DNA of 64,000 nucleotides from positions 496,001-560,000 of the forward strand of contig NZ_FNNI01000002.1 in the NCBI RefSeq assembly GCF_900106955.1, in the 5' to 3' direction. The notes beneath the pieces are model-generated. The model was not told the origin of the DNA, did no database searches, and was given only the letters and a program-made list of their open reading frames with translations. Source of the DNA: Aidingimonas halophila (GTDB lineage Bacteria; Pseudomonadota; Gammaproteobacteria; Pseudomonadales; Halomonadaceae). The translations under genes were made by a program, and so were the position numbers. Of this stretch, positions 9,112-20,212 are shown piece by piece; the stretch's first letter is position 1; each line of letters starts with the position of its first letter.

Positions 9112-10494
9112 ATGACTTCGGTTCCCGCTTCCATTTTTCGCGCTTATGACATCCGTGGAATCGTCGACGACACCCTGACCGAGGACAATGTCGAATGCAT
9201 CGGCCGTGCCATCGGTAGTGAAGCCGCAGCGCGTGGCGAGTCCACTGTCATTGTCGGGCGCGATGGGCGTCTGTCGGGCCCCCGCCTGCAAGCTGCAATG
9301 ATGCGGGGCCTGACCCAGGCCGGACGTAAAGTGCTCGATATCGGCATGGTCCCTACGCCAGTGCTCTATTTCGCTACGCATGTCCAGGCAGAGAGCACTT
9401 CCGGCGTCATGGTGACCGGTAGTCACAACCCACCGGACTACAACGGTTTCAAGATCGTGCTGGCTGGCGAAACCCTCTATGGCGATGCCATCACCGACCT
9501 CCACCGTCGCCTCCAGGAGGACGACCTGATCCAAGGTCAAGGGCAGATCGAGGAAACCGATGTCCGTAAGGCGTATCTCGAACGTATCGTCGACGACATC
9601 AAGCTGGAGCGCCCCGTCAAGGCGGTGGTCGACTGCGGCAATGGCGTTGCCGGCGAACTCGGCCCCCAACTGATCGAACGACTGGGCGCCGAGACGATCC
9701 CGCTGTTCGCCGACATCGACGGTACCTTTCCCAATCATCACCCCGATCCCGGCAAGCCGGAAAACCTCGCAGACCTGATTCGCACTGTTCAGCAGTGCGG
9801 GGCCGACATCGGGCTGGCCTTCGATGGCGATGGCGATCGTCTGGGTGTCGTCACACCGGCAGGCAAGCTGATCTATCCCGACCATCTGTTGATGGCGTTC
9901 GCTGAGGATATGCTATCCCGCACTCCGGGCGCCAGGGTCATCTTCGACGTCAAGTGCACCGGCAATCTCGCTCAGGTCATCGAGAACGCTGGTGGAACAC
10001 CGGAAATGTGGCGTACCGGACATTCGCTGATCAAGGCACGCATGAAGGAGACCGGCGCCCAGCTCGCTGGGGAAATGAGCGGCCACATCTTCATCAAGGA
10101 GCGCTGGTACGGCTTTGACGATGGCCTCTATGCCGCCGCGCGGCTGCTGGAAATCCTGTCGCGTCGCTCCGAAGACGCTGATACCTTCTTTGCGCGTTAT
10201 CCACAGGACCTGGGCACGCCGGAAATCAATATCCCCGTCACCGACGACGCCAAATTCAGCCTGGTCGAACGACTGGCACGTGACGGCGACTTCGGCAGCG
10301 ACGGCATCAAGACGACGCTGGACGGTATCCGCGTGGACTACCCCGATGGCTGGGGGCTGTGCCGTGCCTCCAACACGACGCCGGTCCTGGTGTTGCGCTT
10401 CGAAGGCGAGAACGACGCTGCTCTGGAACGTATTCAAGCACGCTTCGGGGAAGCTCTCAGGCAGATCGCTCCCGACATCACACTCCCATTTTAA
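9112..10494 (+). CDS. algC: Phosphomannomutase/phosphoglucomutase
   Basis: This 460-residue alpha-D-phosphohexomutase interconverts hexose 1- and 6-phosphates for exopolysaccharide and LPS precursors. All four active-site loops are visible: the catalytic phosphoserine in TGSHNPPDYNG, the metal-binding DGDGDRLG, the sugar-recognition GEMSGH and the phosphate-binding RASNTTPVL near the C-terminus. The start MTSVPASIFRAYDIRG fits P. aeruginosa AlgC. AAAGGACGAG precedes the ATG. The dut-algC-argB order is the same as in Pseudomonas. Confidence 0.95.
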   Translation: MTSVPASIFRAYDIRGIVDDTLTEDNVECIGRAIGSEAAARGESTVIVGRDGRLSGPRLQAAMMRGLTQAGRKVLDIGMVPTPVLYFATHVQAESTSGVMVTGSHNPPDYNGFKIVLAGETLYGDAITDLHRRLQEDDLIQGQGQIEETDVRKAYLERIVDDIKLERPVKAVVDCGNGVAGELGPQLIERLGAETIPLFADIDGTFPNHHPDPGKPENLADLIRTVQQCGADIGLAFDGDGDRLGVVTPAGKLIYPDHLLMAFAEDMLSRTPGARVIFDVKCTGNLAQVIENAGGTPEMWRTGHSLIKARMKETGAQLAGEMSGHIFIKERWYGFDDGLYAAARLLEILSRRSEDADTFFARYPQDLGTPEINIPVTDDAKFSLVERLARDGDFGSDGIKTTLDGIRVDYPDGWGLCRASNTTPVLVLRFEGENDAALERIQARFGEALRQIAPDITLPF

Positions 10495-11433
<939 letters not shown>

Positions 11434-11517
11434 GAGATAAGAGGGACGACATTCATTTGCCCGATCCCTCTCCTCTCAGTAGGATGACCTGATGATCGAA
11501 TCCATTAGAAGAATGTC

Positions 11518-12135
11518 ATGACGCAGGAACTCTCCAAGTCCAACCGCCGGGAGGAAATACTCCAGGCATTGGCATTAATGCTCGAGGAGGACAGTGGCAA
11601 GCGTATCACCATCGCCTCGCTGGCACGTCAGGTCGGTGTATCTGAGGCGGCCCTGTACCGCCATTTTCCAAGCAAGGCGCGTATGTTCGAGGGATTGATC
11701 GAGTTCATCGAAGACACCTTGTTCGAACGTATTCGACGAATACTCGACAACACCCCGGAGGCGCTGCCTCGCTGCCAACAGATCCTTACGCTGCTACTAG
11801 CCTTTACAGAGAAAAACCCCGGCCTGTCGCGACTCCTGGGTGGCGATGCCTTGACGGGAGAGACGGCACGGCTACGACTGCGCATCCATCAACTGTTTGA
11901 GCGACTGGAAACCCAGTTGAAGCAAGTATTGCGCGAGGCTGAAGTTCGTGAAGGCCGGCGCCCGACATTGCCGGCCAGCCAGATAGCCAACCTGCTGCTG
12001 GCTCATGTCGAGGGGCGTATCACTCAGTTCGTGCGCAGTGACTTCCGACGGCGTCCCACTGAATACTGGGAAGACCAGTGGCCGTTGCTGGCGACGGGAT
12101 TATTGAGAGATGTCCCTCGCGCTGCCGGAGCCTGA
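11518..12135 (+). CDS. slmA: Nucleoid occlusion factor SlmA
   Basis: The 205-residue TetR-family protein binds SlmA sites on DNA and blocks FtsZ assembly over the nucleoid. The N-terminus SNRREEILQALALMLEED is followed by the helix-turn-helix ITIASLARQVGVSEAALYRHF. The C-terminal half (FTEKNPGLSRLLGGDAL) is the characteristic SlmA FtsZ-binding region rather than a generic ligand pocket. A short AGAAG precedes the ATG. It lies after argB; in E. coli slmA sits next to dut, so its presence in a dut cluster fits. It joins MinCDE and ZapB elsewhere in the window as division-site factors. Confidence 0.94.
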   Translation: MTQELSKSNRREEILQALALMLEEDSGKRITIASLARQVGVSEAALYRHFPSKARMFEGLIEFIEDTLFERIRRILDNTPEALPRCQQILTLLLAFTEKNPGLSRLLGGDALTGETARLRLRIHQLFERLETQLKQVLREAEVREGRRPTLPASQIANLLLAHVEGRITQFVRSDFRRRPTEYWEDQWPLLATGLLRDVPRAAGA

Positions 12136-12164
12136 CCCCTGCCGGCACCATGACCTCCCAACGG

Positions 12165-12199
12165 AAAACGCCCCTGTACCGTAAAAGTCCAGGGGCGTT
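12165..12199 (-). terminator. Intrinsic terminator of rpoH (shared with slmA)
   Basis: A 10-bp perfect stem (AACGCCCCTG / CAGGGGCGTT) with a 13-base loop lies between the convergent slmA and rpoH genes. On the minus strand the stem ends in GCGTTTTCC, giving the rpoH side a U-tract. The plus side has none. Confidence 0.75.
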
Positions 12200-12220
12200 G
12201 AGATCGTCATTCGAGGGTAC

Positions 12221-13087
12221 TCAAGCAGTCAGTGCATCCCCCAACTGCTGCTTGATCTTCTTCATGGCATTCTTCTCGAGCTGGCGGATACGCTCGGCAG
12301 AAACACCGTAGATATCAGCCAACTCATGGAGTGTCGCCTTGGGTTCAGCCAGCCAGCGACGCTGCAGAATGTCGCGCGAACGCTCATCCAACCCTTCCAG
12401 AGCCACTTGCAAGCGACGGGTCGAATCCTCTTCCCAGTCGCTGTCTTCCCATTGAGTGGCCGGATCGTAGCGCGCATCGTCCAGATAGTGAACCGGCGCC
12501 TGATACCCCTGCTCCTCCTCTTCGGATGACGAGGCATCGAATCCCGCGTCATAGGAAGACAGACGACCTTCCATCTCCCGCACCACTTCGGGTTTGACGT
12601 CAAGATCCTTGGCAATGGCATCGACCTCATCGCTATTAAGCCAAGCCAAACGCTTCTTGGCGCTGCGCAGGTTGAAGAACAACTTGCGCTGCGCCTTGGT
12701 TGTCGCAATCTTGACGATCCGCCAGTTGCGCAGGACGTATTCGTGAATTTCCGCCTTGATCCAGTGAACGGCAAACGAAACCAAGCGAACTCCCTGATAC
12801 GGGTCGAAACGCTTGACCGCCTTCATCAAGCCGACATTACCTTCCTGAATGAGGTCGGCCTGAGGCAACCCATAGCCTGAATAGCTACGGGCAATATGTA
12901 CCACGAAACGAAGATGTGACATGACGAGCCGACGAGCCGCTTCCAGATCATTGTGCTCATGGAGTCGGCACGCCAGTTCATGTTCCTCATCAGCCGACAG
13001 TACCGCAATACCATTGACTGCCTGAATGTAGCCATTCAGGTCATGACCCGGGGATAAGTGACCAACAGGCTGAAGACTGGTGCTCAT
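12221..13087 (-). CDS. rpoH: RNA polymerase sigma factor RpoH (sigma-32)
   Basis: This heat-shock sigma factor is 288 residues long. It shows region 2 ([19 protein letters not shown]), the RpoH box ([16 protein letters not shown]) diagnostic of sigma-32, and region 4 with the helix-turn-helix [20 protein letters not shown]. The ATG at 13087 gives [11 protein letters not shown], and an upstream TTG is unlikely. The gene lies downstream of ftsX in the conserved ftsYEX-rpoH order but is separated by 197 bases with its own probable promoter. RNA thermosensor control of translation is known for E. coli rpoH, but I cannot show it here. Confidence 0.97.
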   Translation of the reverse strand: MSTSLQPVGHLSPGHDLNGYIQAVNGIAVLSADEEHELACRLHEHNDLEAARRLVMSHLRFVVHIARSYSGYGLPQADLIQEGNVGLMKAVKRFDPYQGVRLVSFAVHWIKAEIHEYVLRNWRIVKIATTKAQRKLFFNLRSAKKRLAWLNSDEVDAIAKDLDVKPEVVREMEGRLSSYDAGFDASSSEEEEQGYQAPVHYLDDARYDPATQWEDSDWEEDSTRRLQVALEGLDERSRDILQRRWLAEPKATLHELADIYGVSAERIRQLEKNAMKKIKQQLGDALTA

Positions 13088-13171
13088 ATGCAAGATGTCT
13101 CCGCAAAAGCCCAAAAAATGACCGTCAACAATTGATCGTAACTGATGACTCAGAGCTAACCACTGATTTCC

Positions 13172-13200
13172 ATTCTACTAATTACCCCCTCATCCGTGAA
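13172..13200 (-). promoter_or_regulatory. Probable promoter of rpoH
   Basis: On the minus strand TTCACG (13195-13200) and TAGAAT (13172-13177) are 17 bases apart in the ftsX-rpoH gap. The -10 match is good and the -35 match moderate (4 of 6). The predicted leader is about 80 bases. Confidence 0.4.
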
Positions 13201-13284
13201 AAGGGATTTACCAACCGACACGATAATCGAAATCTATATTTTCGACTCGGGACGTCCGCAAAGGTTCCCCGTGACGATGACATC

Positions 13285-14265
13285 CTAGCGTGGGCGAATG
13301 TCAGCCAGATGACGGTTTACCGCCACCCAGGCCCCCGACCAGCCTAGCAGTGTACTAGAGAATAGCAGCACTGCCGACCCCAGCCAGTCAAGTGAGGGCA
13401 TCCGATAATCGGCGCCATAGCTCTCGGCCAGTGCTGTCACGGGCGACGCCAACCAGTGTCCACCCAATGACAACAGCATCCAGGCCAGCAGACCTCCACC
13501 CAAGCCATACCATGCGCCGCTATAGAGAAAGGGGCGTCTTACAAATGCATGCGTCGCTCCAATCAGCGTCACAACCTCGATCTCCTGACGACGGCTTTCC
13601 ACCGATAGTCGAATGGTATTACCAACGATCAGCAGCACCCCCAAACCGAACAATCCGCCCAATGCCAGCACCAGTCTCTGTCCCAGCTCGGCCAGGCGAC
13701 GCAAACGCTCCAGCCAGGCCAGGTCAAGGCGTACCTCATCCACCCCAGATACCTCTTCAAGAGCGCCTGCCAACTGCTCAACCTCTTCGGGAGCGGTATC
13801 TCGTGGGGAAATGACGACGCTGGCCGGCAACGGATTATTTTCCAAGCGTGCCAGAGCATCCTCGAGCCCCAAGGACTCCTGAAATTCGCGCATGCCAGCT
13901 TCAGCTGTAATCAGACGCGCTTCGGCAACCCCCTCATGCGCACGCAGTGCCTCTGTGACCCGTCCGGCCTCCGCATCCCCGACGGCTTGCTCCAGATACG
14001 CCGTGAGTGTGGCACTTTCATCCAATTCGGCATCGAGTAACCGGGCACTATCCAGCGTCAGCCATAAGCCAGCCGGCAATATCAGCGCAATCGCAATCGC
14101 CAGCATGGTCAAAAGACTGGCCAGCGGATGACGTATCAGTCGCGTGGCACTGTCCCGGCACATGGCCCGATGATGGCGTGCCCAGGCACGTAACTGACTA
14201 CCTTTTCGAGGGCGTTGACCGCGCGCACCACGCATCGACGTGTGGCGAGGCTGGGCCTCTCTCAT
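13285..14265 (-). CDS. ftsX: Cell division protein FtsX
   Basis: FtsX is the membrane half of the FtsEX ABC-type complex that activates peptidoglycan amidases at the septum. The 326-residue protein has a long basic cytoplasmic N-terminus and a first membrane helix (LLTMLAIAIALILPAGLWL). A periplasmic domain of about 110 residues follows, then three C-terminal helices. Its ATG overlaps the ftsE stop (ATGA), so the pair is translationally coupled. The basic N-terminus (residues 1-35, rich in Arg) is longer than strictly needed and could be trimmed by a later start, but no better ribosome binding site is evident. Confidence 0.95.
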   Translation of the reverse strand: MREAQPRHTSMRGARGQRPRKGSQLRAWARHHRAMCRDSATRLIRHPLASLLTMLAIAIALILPAGLWLTLDSARLLDAELDESATLTAYLEQAVGDAEAGRVTEALRAHEGVAEARLITAEAGMREFQESLGLEDALARLENNPLPASVVISPRDTAPEEVEQLAGALEEVSGVDEVRLDLAWLERLRRLAELGQRLVLALGGLFGLGVLLIVGNTIRLSVESRRQEIEVVTLIGATHAFVRRPFLYSGAWYGLGGGLLAWMLLSLGGHWLASPVTALAESYGADYRMPSLDWLGSAVLLFSSTLLGWSGAWVAVNRHLADIRPR

Positions 14266-14930
14266 GCCGCCTCCTCATCGGCCACCAAACGGCCTTCCCG
14301 TAGACGCAATATCCGATGGCGCAACCGGGTGATCAGCGCCAGGTCATGACTGGCGACCATCACAGTCGTACCGATACGATTGAAATCCTCGAACAACGTC
14401 ATGATATCGGTCGACAACTGCGGATCGAGGTTACCTGTCGGCTCATCGGCCAACAGCAACGCCGGCTTGTTGACCACGGCCCGGGCGATACCCACCCGTT
14501 GCTGCTCACCGGTCGAAAGCTCGATAGGCAATGCCTTCTCCCGATACAGCAAACCGACCTTGTCGAGTGCCGCTCTCACCCGTCGTGCTGCCTCATGCGG
14601 CTCCATCCCCTGGATCGTCAGAGGTAATGCCACATTATCGAAGACTGACCGGTCGAAGAGCAGTTGATGATCCTGGAAAACGACACCTATCTGACGGCGA
14701 TAATACGGGACCTGACTGACATGCAGCCGGTCGATGTCATGACCGGCGACCAGCACACGACCGCGACTGGGACGCTCAAGTCGCATCAACAAACGCAGCA
14801 GCGAACTCTTGCCGGCACCGGAATGGCCGGTAAGGAAGACCATCTCCCCACGGCGGACTCGGAAGTCGATATTGGATAAGGCTTCGAAACGCCCTCCATA
14901 GCGTTTTCCCACATGCTCGAATTCGATCAT
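14262..14930 (-). CDS. ftsE: Cell division ATP-binding protein FtsE
   Basis: FtsE is the 222-residue ABC ATPase partner of FtsX. Walker A (GHSGAGKSSLLRLL), the Q-loop (VFQDHQLL), the ABC signature (ELSTGEQQRVGIARAVV), Walker B (LLLADEPTGNLD) and the H-loop (VASHDLALI) are all intact. The signature reads LSTGEQ rather than LSGGEQ. It begins three bases after the ftsY stop and overlaps ftsX by four bases, so ftsY-ftsE-ftsX form one operon. Confidence 0.97.
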   Translation of the reverse strand: MIEFEHVGKRYGGRFEALSNIDFRVRRGEMVFLTGHSGAGKSSLLRLLMRLERPSRGRVLVAGHDIDRLHVSQVPYYRRQIGVVFQDHQLLFDRSVFDNVALPLTIQGMEPHEAARRVRAALDKVGLLYREKALPIELSTGEQQRVGIARAVVNKPALLLADEPTGNLDPQLSTDIMTLFEDFNRIGTTVMVASHDLALITRLRHRILRLREGRLVADEEAA

Positions 14931-14933
14931 GCG

Positions 14934-16061
<1,128 letters not shown>

Positions 16062-16115
16062 GGTCGAAATCTGCACCGGGAAACGGAATGAATCCCCCTA
16101 TCCTACCACTGCGCT

Positions 16116-16143
16116 ATGACAGGGGATAAGCGCCGGGTACAAT
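16116..16143 (+). promoter_or_regulatory. Promoter of rsmD (near-leaderless transcript predicted)
   Basis: ATGACA (16116-16121) and TACAAT (16138-16143), each matching 5 of 6 consensus bases, are 16 bases apart. The predicted transcription start near 16150 is only about two bases from the ATG at 16152. Confidence 0.55.
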
Positions 16144-16151
16144 TCACTTCC

Positions 16152-16778
16152 ATGACACGCCGTAAAACGCCTACCCGACGACCCAATAATTCCGGTCCCA
16201 AGCGCAAGGGGACCGGAAATCTGCGTATTATCGGCGGCATCTATCGCCGCCGCCAGCTCCCCGTTCCGAATGCACCGGGGTTGCGTCCTACACCGGACCG
16301 AGTTCGCGAAACGCTGTTCAACTGGCTAGCATCCGCCACGCCCGGCGCGCGCGTTCTCGACTTATACGCAGGCACCGGCGCCCTGGGGCTCGAAGCTCTT
16401 TCCCGAGGGGCCCTCGAATCCCTCTTCATCGAAAACCACGACGCAGCGGCAACGCAACTGGAAACCAACCTGACCCGCCTGGGTGCCCGGGGTCGGGTCG
16501 TCAAGGCAAATGTCGACCACTTCCTGCAGCATGAGGGGGCGCCCCATGACCTGGTATTTCTCGATCCCCCGTTTCGTCAAAACCTGGCCGAGCGCACCTG
16601 CACGCTTCTCGAAACCCATGGCTGGCTAGAGAGTCACGCATGGATTTATCTGGAAACCGAAGCGGAACACCCTCCCCGCGTGCCAATCTCATGGCAACTG
16701 CACCGTGAAACCCGTGCCGGTGATACTATCGGACGACTCTATCGTCGTGAGGCGTCGCCGAGCGGCGACGCTTGCTGA
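16152..16778 (+). CDS. rsmD: 16S rRNA (guanine(966)-N2)-methyltransferase RsmD
   Basis: RsmD methylates G966 of 16S rRNA in the 30S particle. The 208-residue protein has a basic N-terminal tail, then LRIIGGIYRRRQLPV and the family motif LRPTPDRVRETLFNWL. The SAM-binding motif VLDLYAGTGALGLEALSRGA and the catalytic DPPF complete the domain. An ATG 36 bases upstream would place translation start inside a good -35 box, so 16152 is preferred. No Shine-Dalgarno sequence is visible before it. The gene is divergent from ftsY. Confidence 0.94.
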   Translation: MTRRKTPTRRPNNSGPKRKGTGNLRIIGGIYRRRQLPVPNAPGLRPTPDRVRETLFNWLASATPGARVLDLYAGTGALGLEALSRGALESLFIENHDAAATQLETNLTRLGARGRVVKANVDHFLQHEGAPHDLVFLDPPFRQNLAERTCTLLETHGWLESHAWIYLETEAEHPPRVPISWQLHRETRAGDTIGRLYRREASPSGDAC

Positions 16779-16865
16779 GCGACGACACGCGGCGTACGCT
16801 GCGCCCTGACGCGCCCCAATCAGGCATGACCGCCGTATCCGCAAGAAGATAGCAGGAGAGACAGG

Positions 16866-17066
16866 ATGAGTAGTGAACTCTTCAACCAGCTCGAACAGAA
16901 AGTGACCCATGCCGTCGAGGCGATCGAGATGCTAAAAATGGAAGCCGAAGAGCTCCGTGAGGAGAATGCCCGCCTCAAACAGCAGCATGAAGAGTGGGAG
17001 CAACGACTGAGCAGCTTGCTGGGCAAGTTCCAGGAACTGGAAGGTAAAGACGAGAGCAACGCCTGA
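16866..17066 (+). CDS. zapB: Cell division protein ZapB
   Basis: The 66-residue product is an almost continuous coiled coil with the ZapB pattern: LEQKVTHAVEAIEMLKMEAE, then EELREENARLKQQ and a C-terminal WEQRLSSLLGKFQELE. These match E. coli ZapB segments, though the protein is about 15 residues shorter, one loss of heptads in the middle. ZapB bundles with ZapA-bound FtsZ filaments and links the Z ring to MatP. AGGAGAGACAGG precedes the ATG. It converges with rimI. Confidence 0.85.
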   Translation: MSSELFNQLEQKVTHAVEAIEMLKMEAEELREENARLKQQHEEWEQRLSSLLGKFQELEGKDESNA

Positions 17067-17084
17067 TTCGTCGTGATAGCGACA

Positions 17085-17561
17085 TCAAGGACGTCGCGAC
17101 ATCAGGATAGCGTCTTCCCGCTGCCCTCTCCCGCCGGTCTCCCTTCGCTCCGGCGGGTAGTATCCCGGACGACACCCCTCTTCCACGAACCCGAATTGCT
17201 GATACAGCCTCCGCGCAGGTCTATTTCCCGCACGTACTTCCAACAGCACGCGTTCACTCTGCCACCCCTTGGCCTCACGCATCAGCACATCGAGCAACCG
17301 GTAGGCGATCCCCTGTCGCCGGCATTGAGGAATCACGCCGATACGCTGCAGCTCCGCTTCGAAAGGTAATCGCGCCAGCACGGCAAAGGCAACCAGAGAG
17401 TTCCCCTGGTCATCGGCGGCACCCCAGATGACCGTCTGAGGGTCCGCCATTACTGCCGCCCATTGCCCGATCGACCAGGGAGAGTCACTCGTTCGACGAT
17501 CCGCGTCCAGCAGAGCGGCTTGCCATGAAGCGTCGAGACGATAGAAGTCGATGTCGGCCAC
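17085..17561 (-). CDS. rimI: Ribosomal protein S18-alanine N-acetyltransferase RimI
   Basis: A GNAT-family acetyltransferase that modifies the N-terminal alanine of ribosomal protein S18. The acetyl-CoA motif is visible as IGVIPQCRRQGIAYRLLDVL, followed by LEVRAGNRPARRLYQQFGF, the conserved RimI segment. The preferred start is GTG at 17561, which has GAGGGA at five to six bases. A TTG at 17573 overlaps the upstream stop but has no useful ribosome binding site. That gives 158 residues. The holD-like/rimI order matches holD-rimI of E. coli. Confidence 0.9.
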   Translation of the reverse strand: MADIDFYRLDASWQAALLDADRRTSDSPWSIGQWAAVMADPQTVIWGAADDQGNSLVAFAVLARLPFEAELQRIGVIPQCRRQGIAYRLLDVLMREAKGWQSERVLLEVRAGNRPARRLYQQFGFVEEGCRPGYYPPERRETGGRGQREDAILMSRRP

Positions 17562-17569
17562 CCGGTCCC

Positions 17570-18406
17570 TCAATCACCGTCATCCGCAGCCTGGAACCAC
17601 TGCACCTGCCATGTCGACAACATCGGTAGAAGCGATCGCTTGGCACCAGCATCCTGAGCGAGCGTTTCCAGCGCCGGCCCCTGCCAGGCCGGGAGACCCA
17701 GCAAGGTGCTGTGCCCCTCGGTAATGGCGAGCACATCTTCAAGTACTGGAGCATGGCCAAAGAGCAATACCCGCTCCAACCGCCAACCGCCACGGCGCCG
17801 ACCATCGACGAACGCCCGGAGTCCCTCTCGGGCTTCCTCGAGGGGTTCGTGCACCGGCAACTCCTCGATCATCGGCCAGTGAAAGGATTGGAATACCAGC
17901 CCGGTCTCGCATTCGATACCAGCAGCACGGAAGATATTGGCAAGCAGTCGCTGTGACAATGACGATGGTGGCGTACCGTCCGGCAGTATGACCAGCCACC
18001 GCCCATCTAGCGATGCGACTTGCAGGGAAAAGCGCAGCGCCTGGGGCGCGTCGTCGGAATCGATGTCCGGCCGGGCTTGTTCGTCATCGGAGCTACGCTC
18101 CTGGATCGTTTCCCTGTCATTGGCAAGGGGTACCTCATCCTGCGAGGCGCTGTCCGCAACGCCTTCCAGTAACGCCCGCGCCCTGCCTGGCCGTGTAGTC
18201 GATGCCTCATCCGCGCCATATGAAGGGGCCGGCGGTGATGTTTCCACCAGTGCCGCCTGCAGTTGCGAGACAGAGGGTTTGACGTCCTCGGATGGCTCAG
18301 GCCATTCACAAGCCATGCTTTCGGCCGCATTGGGCAAGCGATAGCGCCCTACCCAAGCGGTCACTCCCATGGCCTGCAGGTACTGCAAGCGTTGCGGCTC
18401 CGTCAT
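17570..18406 (-). CDS. HolD-like protein (possible DNA polymerase III psi subunit, extended)
   Basis: The 278-residue protein starts MTEPQRLQYLQAMGVTAWVG, which resembles the N-terminal chi-binding segment of HolD (QLQQLGITQW in E. coli). A low-complexity linker rich in Ser, Glu and Asp (roughly residues 35-115) is followed by a C-terminal domain (RWLVILPDG, then LLGLPAWQGPALETLAQDAG) that recalls the psi fold. It sits directly upstream of rimI, as holD does in E. coli. It is twice the length of E. coli psi (137 residues). The identity is inferred from context plus short similarity, so confidence is moderate. Its start overlaps the bolA-like stop. Confidence 0.6.
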   Translation of the reverse strand: MTEPQRLQYLQAMGVTAWVGRYRLPNAAESMACEWPEPSEDVKPSVSQLQAALVETSPPAPSYGADEASTTRPGRARALLEGVADSASQDEVPLANDRETIQERSSDDEQARPDIDSDDAPQALRFSLQVASLDGRWLVILPDGTPPSSLSQRLLANIFRAAGIECETGLVFQSFHWPMIEELPVHEPLEEAREGLRAFVDGRRRGGWRLERVLLFGHAPVLEDVLAITEGHSTLLGLPAWQGPALETLAQDAGAKRSLLPMLSTWQVQWFQAADDGD

Positions 18407-18720
18407 CACGACGCCGCACCACCGCCACGGCAGTGAGGTGAATCGGGACGGTTAGCCCCACGCGCCTGCCACTCTTCGGGGGTGTAGAGATGGAGGGCTA
18501 ACGCATGCACCGGCCCAGCCAGTTCATCGGCTAACGCCGCATAGATCTGCTGATGACGCTTGACTGGCATCAAACCGGAAAAACGCTCGGAAACCAGTGT
18601 GACCTTGAAATGGGTTTCGGAATCGGCCGGCACGTTATGCATGTGACTTTCGTTCTCGACCGACAGGTAGTCGGGATCGAGCGATTGCAGCTTGTCTTCG
18701 ATACGCGCCTGAATGCTCAT
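18406..18720 (-). CDS. BolA family protein
   Basis: The 104-residue protein belongs to the BolA/IbaG family, which partners with monothiol glutaredoxins in iron-sulfur trafficking and may act in transcription. The core fold is seen in SVENESHMHNVPADSETHFK and FSGLMPVKRHQQIYAALADEL, with the conserved His residues. The ATG at 18720 gives MSIQARIEDKLQ and is preceded by GAGG about ten bases upstream. Longer in-frame starts are spurious. The last residues (HCRGGGAAS) are family-atypical. It is the first gene of a compact run with the HolD-like protein and rimI. Confidence 0.9.
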   Translation of the reverse strand: MSIQARIEDKLQSLDPDYLSVENESHMHNVPADSETHFKVTLVSERFSGLMPVKRHQQIYAALADELAGPVHALALHLYTPEEWQARGANRPDSPHCRGGGAAS

Positions 18721-18786
18721 GATAATAATGCCTCGTGACGAATCAGCGAACCGCCGGTCGCGGCTGCAGCTATTCATTATACGCGC

Positions 18787-20190
18787 TCAATCGGATGGAG
18801 ACGACGGGGCGATCGCAGGCGATAGTGTCGGGGCGGTGCGGCACAAACTGGCCATGATAGCCAGCCCACAAGCCGAACAGGCCACCCAGATCGACCACTG
18901 CACCGAACCGAGTTCCGCCGCCAGCCATACACCGACCGACGCCACGCCGAATGACTGACCCACGGTGCGGACCGTACTCATGACGCCCGAGGCATTGGCA
19001 CTGCGCGCCTTGGGAACCTGGCTCATCATTTCCCGATTATTGGGTGCCTGAAACAGACCGAAGCCCAGACCGCACAACGCCGTGCGCCATAGGCTATCAA
19101 CGACGCTGGCACCACTCTCCAGGAGTGATAGCGATATCAAGCCACACAGGAGCAGTACCAGCCCCGATGTTGACAGCAGCGCGGGGTTGATTCGGTCGGC
19201 CAATCGCCCCGACAGGGGACCGGCGAGCATGATCGTCAGGGGCCAGGGGGTGAATAACCAGGCAGTCATCAGCGGCGAATGCCCCATTTCCTGCTGATAG
19301 AGAAAGGACAGCGCCACGAAAGTCAGCCCCTGGGCCACAAATGCCAGTCCCGAGACGATCACGGCCAGTGAAAAACGCCGTTCCCGGAACAGGGACAGCG
19401 GTAACAACGGATGGCTGGCGCGACGCTGGCGGCGGAAAAACAGCCAACCGCTGGCAAGACTGCCGATCACCAGCGCCACGACCGACCATCCCGTGTCTCC
19501 ATGTCCCACGGCATCCATGGCCAGAAAGAAGCACGCCAGCATAGCAACCGACCATAGAGCACCCTGCAGATCAAAGCCCCCCTTCCGCCGAGGTTCCGAC
19601 GGGAGTGCCCGCCAAGCCAGTACCAAGGCTGCCAGCCCCAAGGGAACATTCAAGGCAAACAGCCAGGGCCAGTCGGTAATGGCCAGCACTGCCCCACCCA
19701 GCGTTGGTCCACTTGCGTACCCGCCAGCCACGACCAGGGCACTCAATCCCATTGCCGATCCCAGCAGGCGAGAGGGAAAGATCCGTCGATACAACGATGG
19801 CCCGATCGACAGTGTCGCAGCCGCTCCCAGGCCTTGCAGAGCGCGAAAGACCAGCAGCATTTCCAGGCTCGTCGACAGGGCACTGCCCAAGGCAGAGAGC
19901 GAGAACACACCCAACCCGGCGATATACAGTCGGCGCCGAGTGACGAGTTCGCTCAAGGAGGCACACAACAGCAGCATGGCCGCGCACACCACCTGGAACA
20001 GGCTGACGACCCATACCGCTCGCGACCCGGGGACTCCTAGATCGTGGGCTATCGATGGCAGAGCGATATTGATCATGGTTGTGTCGATCACGGCAAGCAA
20101 GGTGCCGAGCACCAACACCAGTACCGCAAGACGACGCTCCGGACCGGGCAAGCCATCATCGCCGGGACGTGTCTCGAACAATCTGCTCAT
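18787..20190 (-). CDS. MFS transporter, DHA2 family (multidrug-type exporter)
   Basis: The 467-residue protein is a major facilitator with about 14 predicted membrane helices. Motif D1-like sequence LLAVIDTTMINIALPSIAHD lies in helix 1, the antiporter motif C-like region is GGYASGPTLGG, and the central loop is charged. These point to a drug:H+ antiporter of the DHA2 group, but the substrate is unknown. The ATG at 20190 is favoured because AAGAG lies six bases upstream, two codons after a GTG alternative. No local regulator is linked to it. Confidence 0.88.
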   Translation of the reverse strand: MSRLFETRPGDDGLPGPERRLAVLVLVLGTLLAVIDTTMINIALPSIAHDLGVPGSRAVWVVSLFQVVCAAMLLLCASLSELVTRRRLYIAGLGVFSLSALGSALSTSLEMLLVFRALQGLGAAATLSIGPSLYRRIFPSRLLGSAMGLSALVVAGGYASGPTLGGAVLAITDWPWLFALNVPLGLAALVLAWRALPSEPRRKGGFDLQGALWSVAMLACFFLAMDAVGHGDTGWSVVALVIGSLASGWLFFRRQRRASHPLLPLSLFRERRFSLAVIVSGLAFVAQGLTFVALSFLYQQEMGHSPLMTAWLFTPWPLTIMLAGPLSGRLADRINPALLSTSGLVLLLCGLISLSLLESGASVVDSLWRTALCGLGFGLFQAPNNREMMSQVPKARSANASGVMSTVRTVGQSFGVASVGVWLAAELGSVQWSIWVACSACGLAIMASLCRTAPTLSPAIAPSSPSD

Positions 20191-20212
20191 TAACACTCTT
20201 TCATTAGTACCG

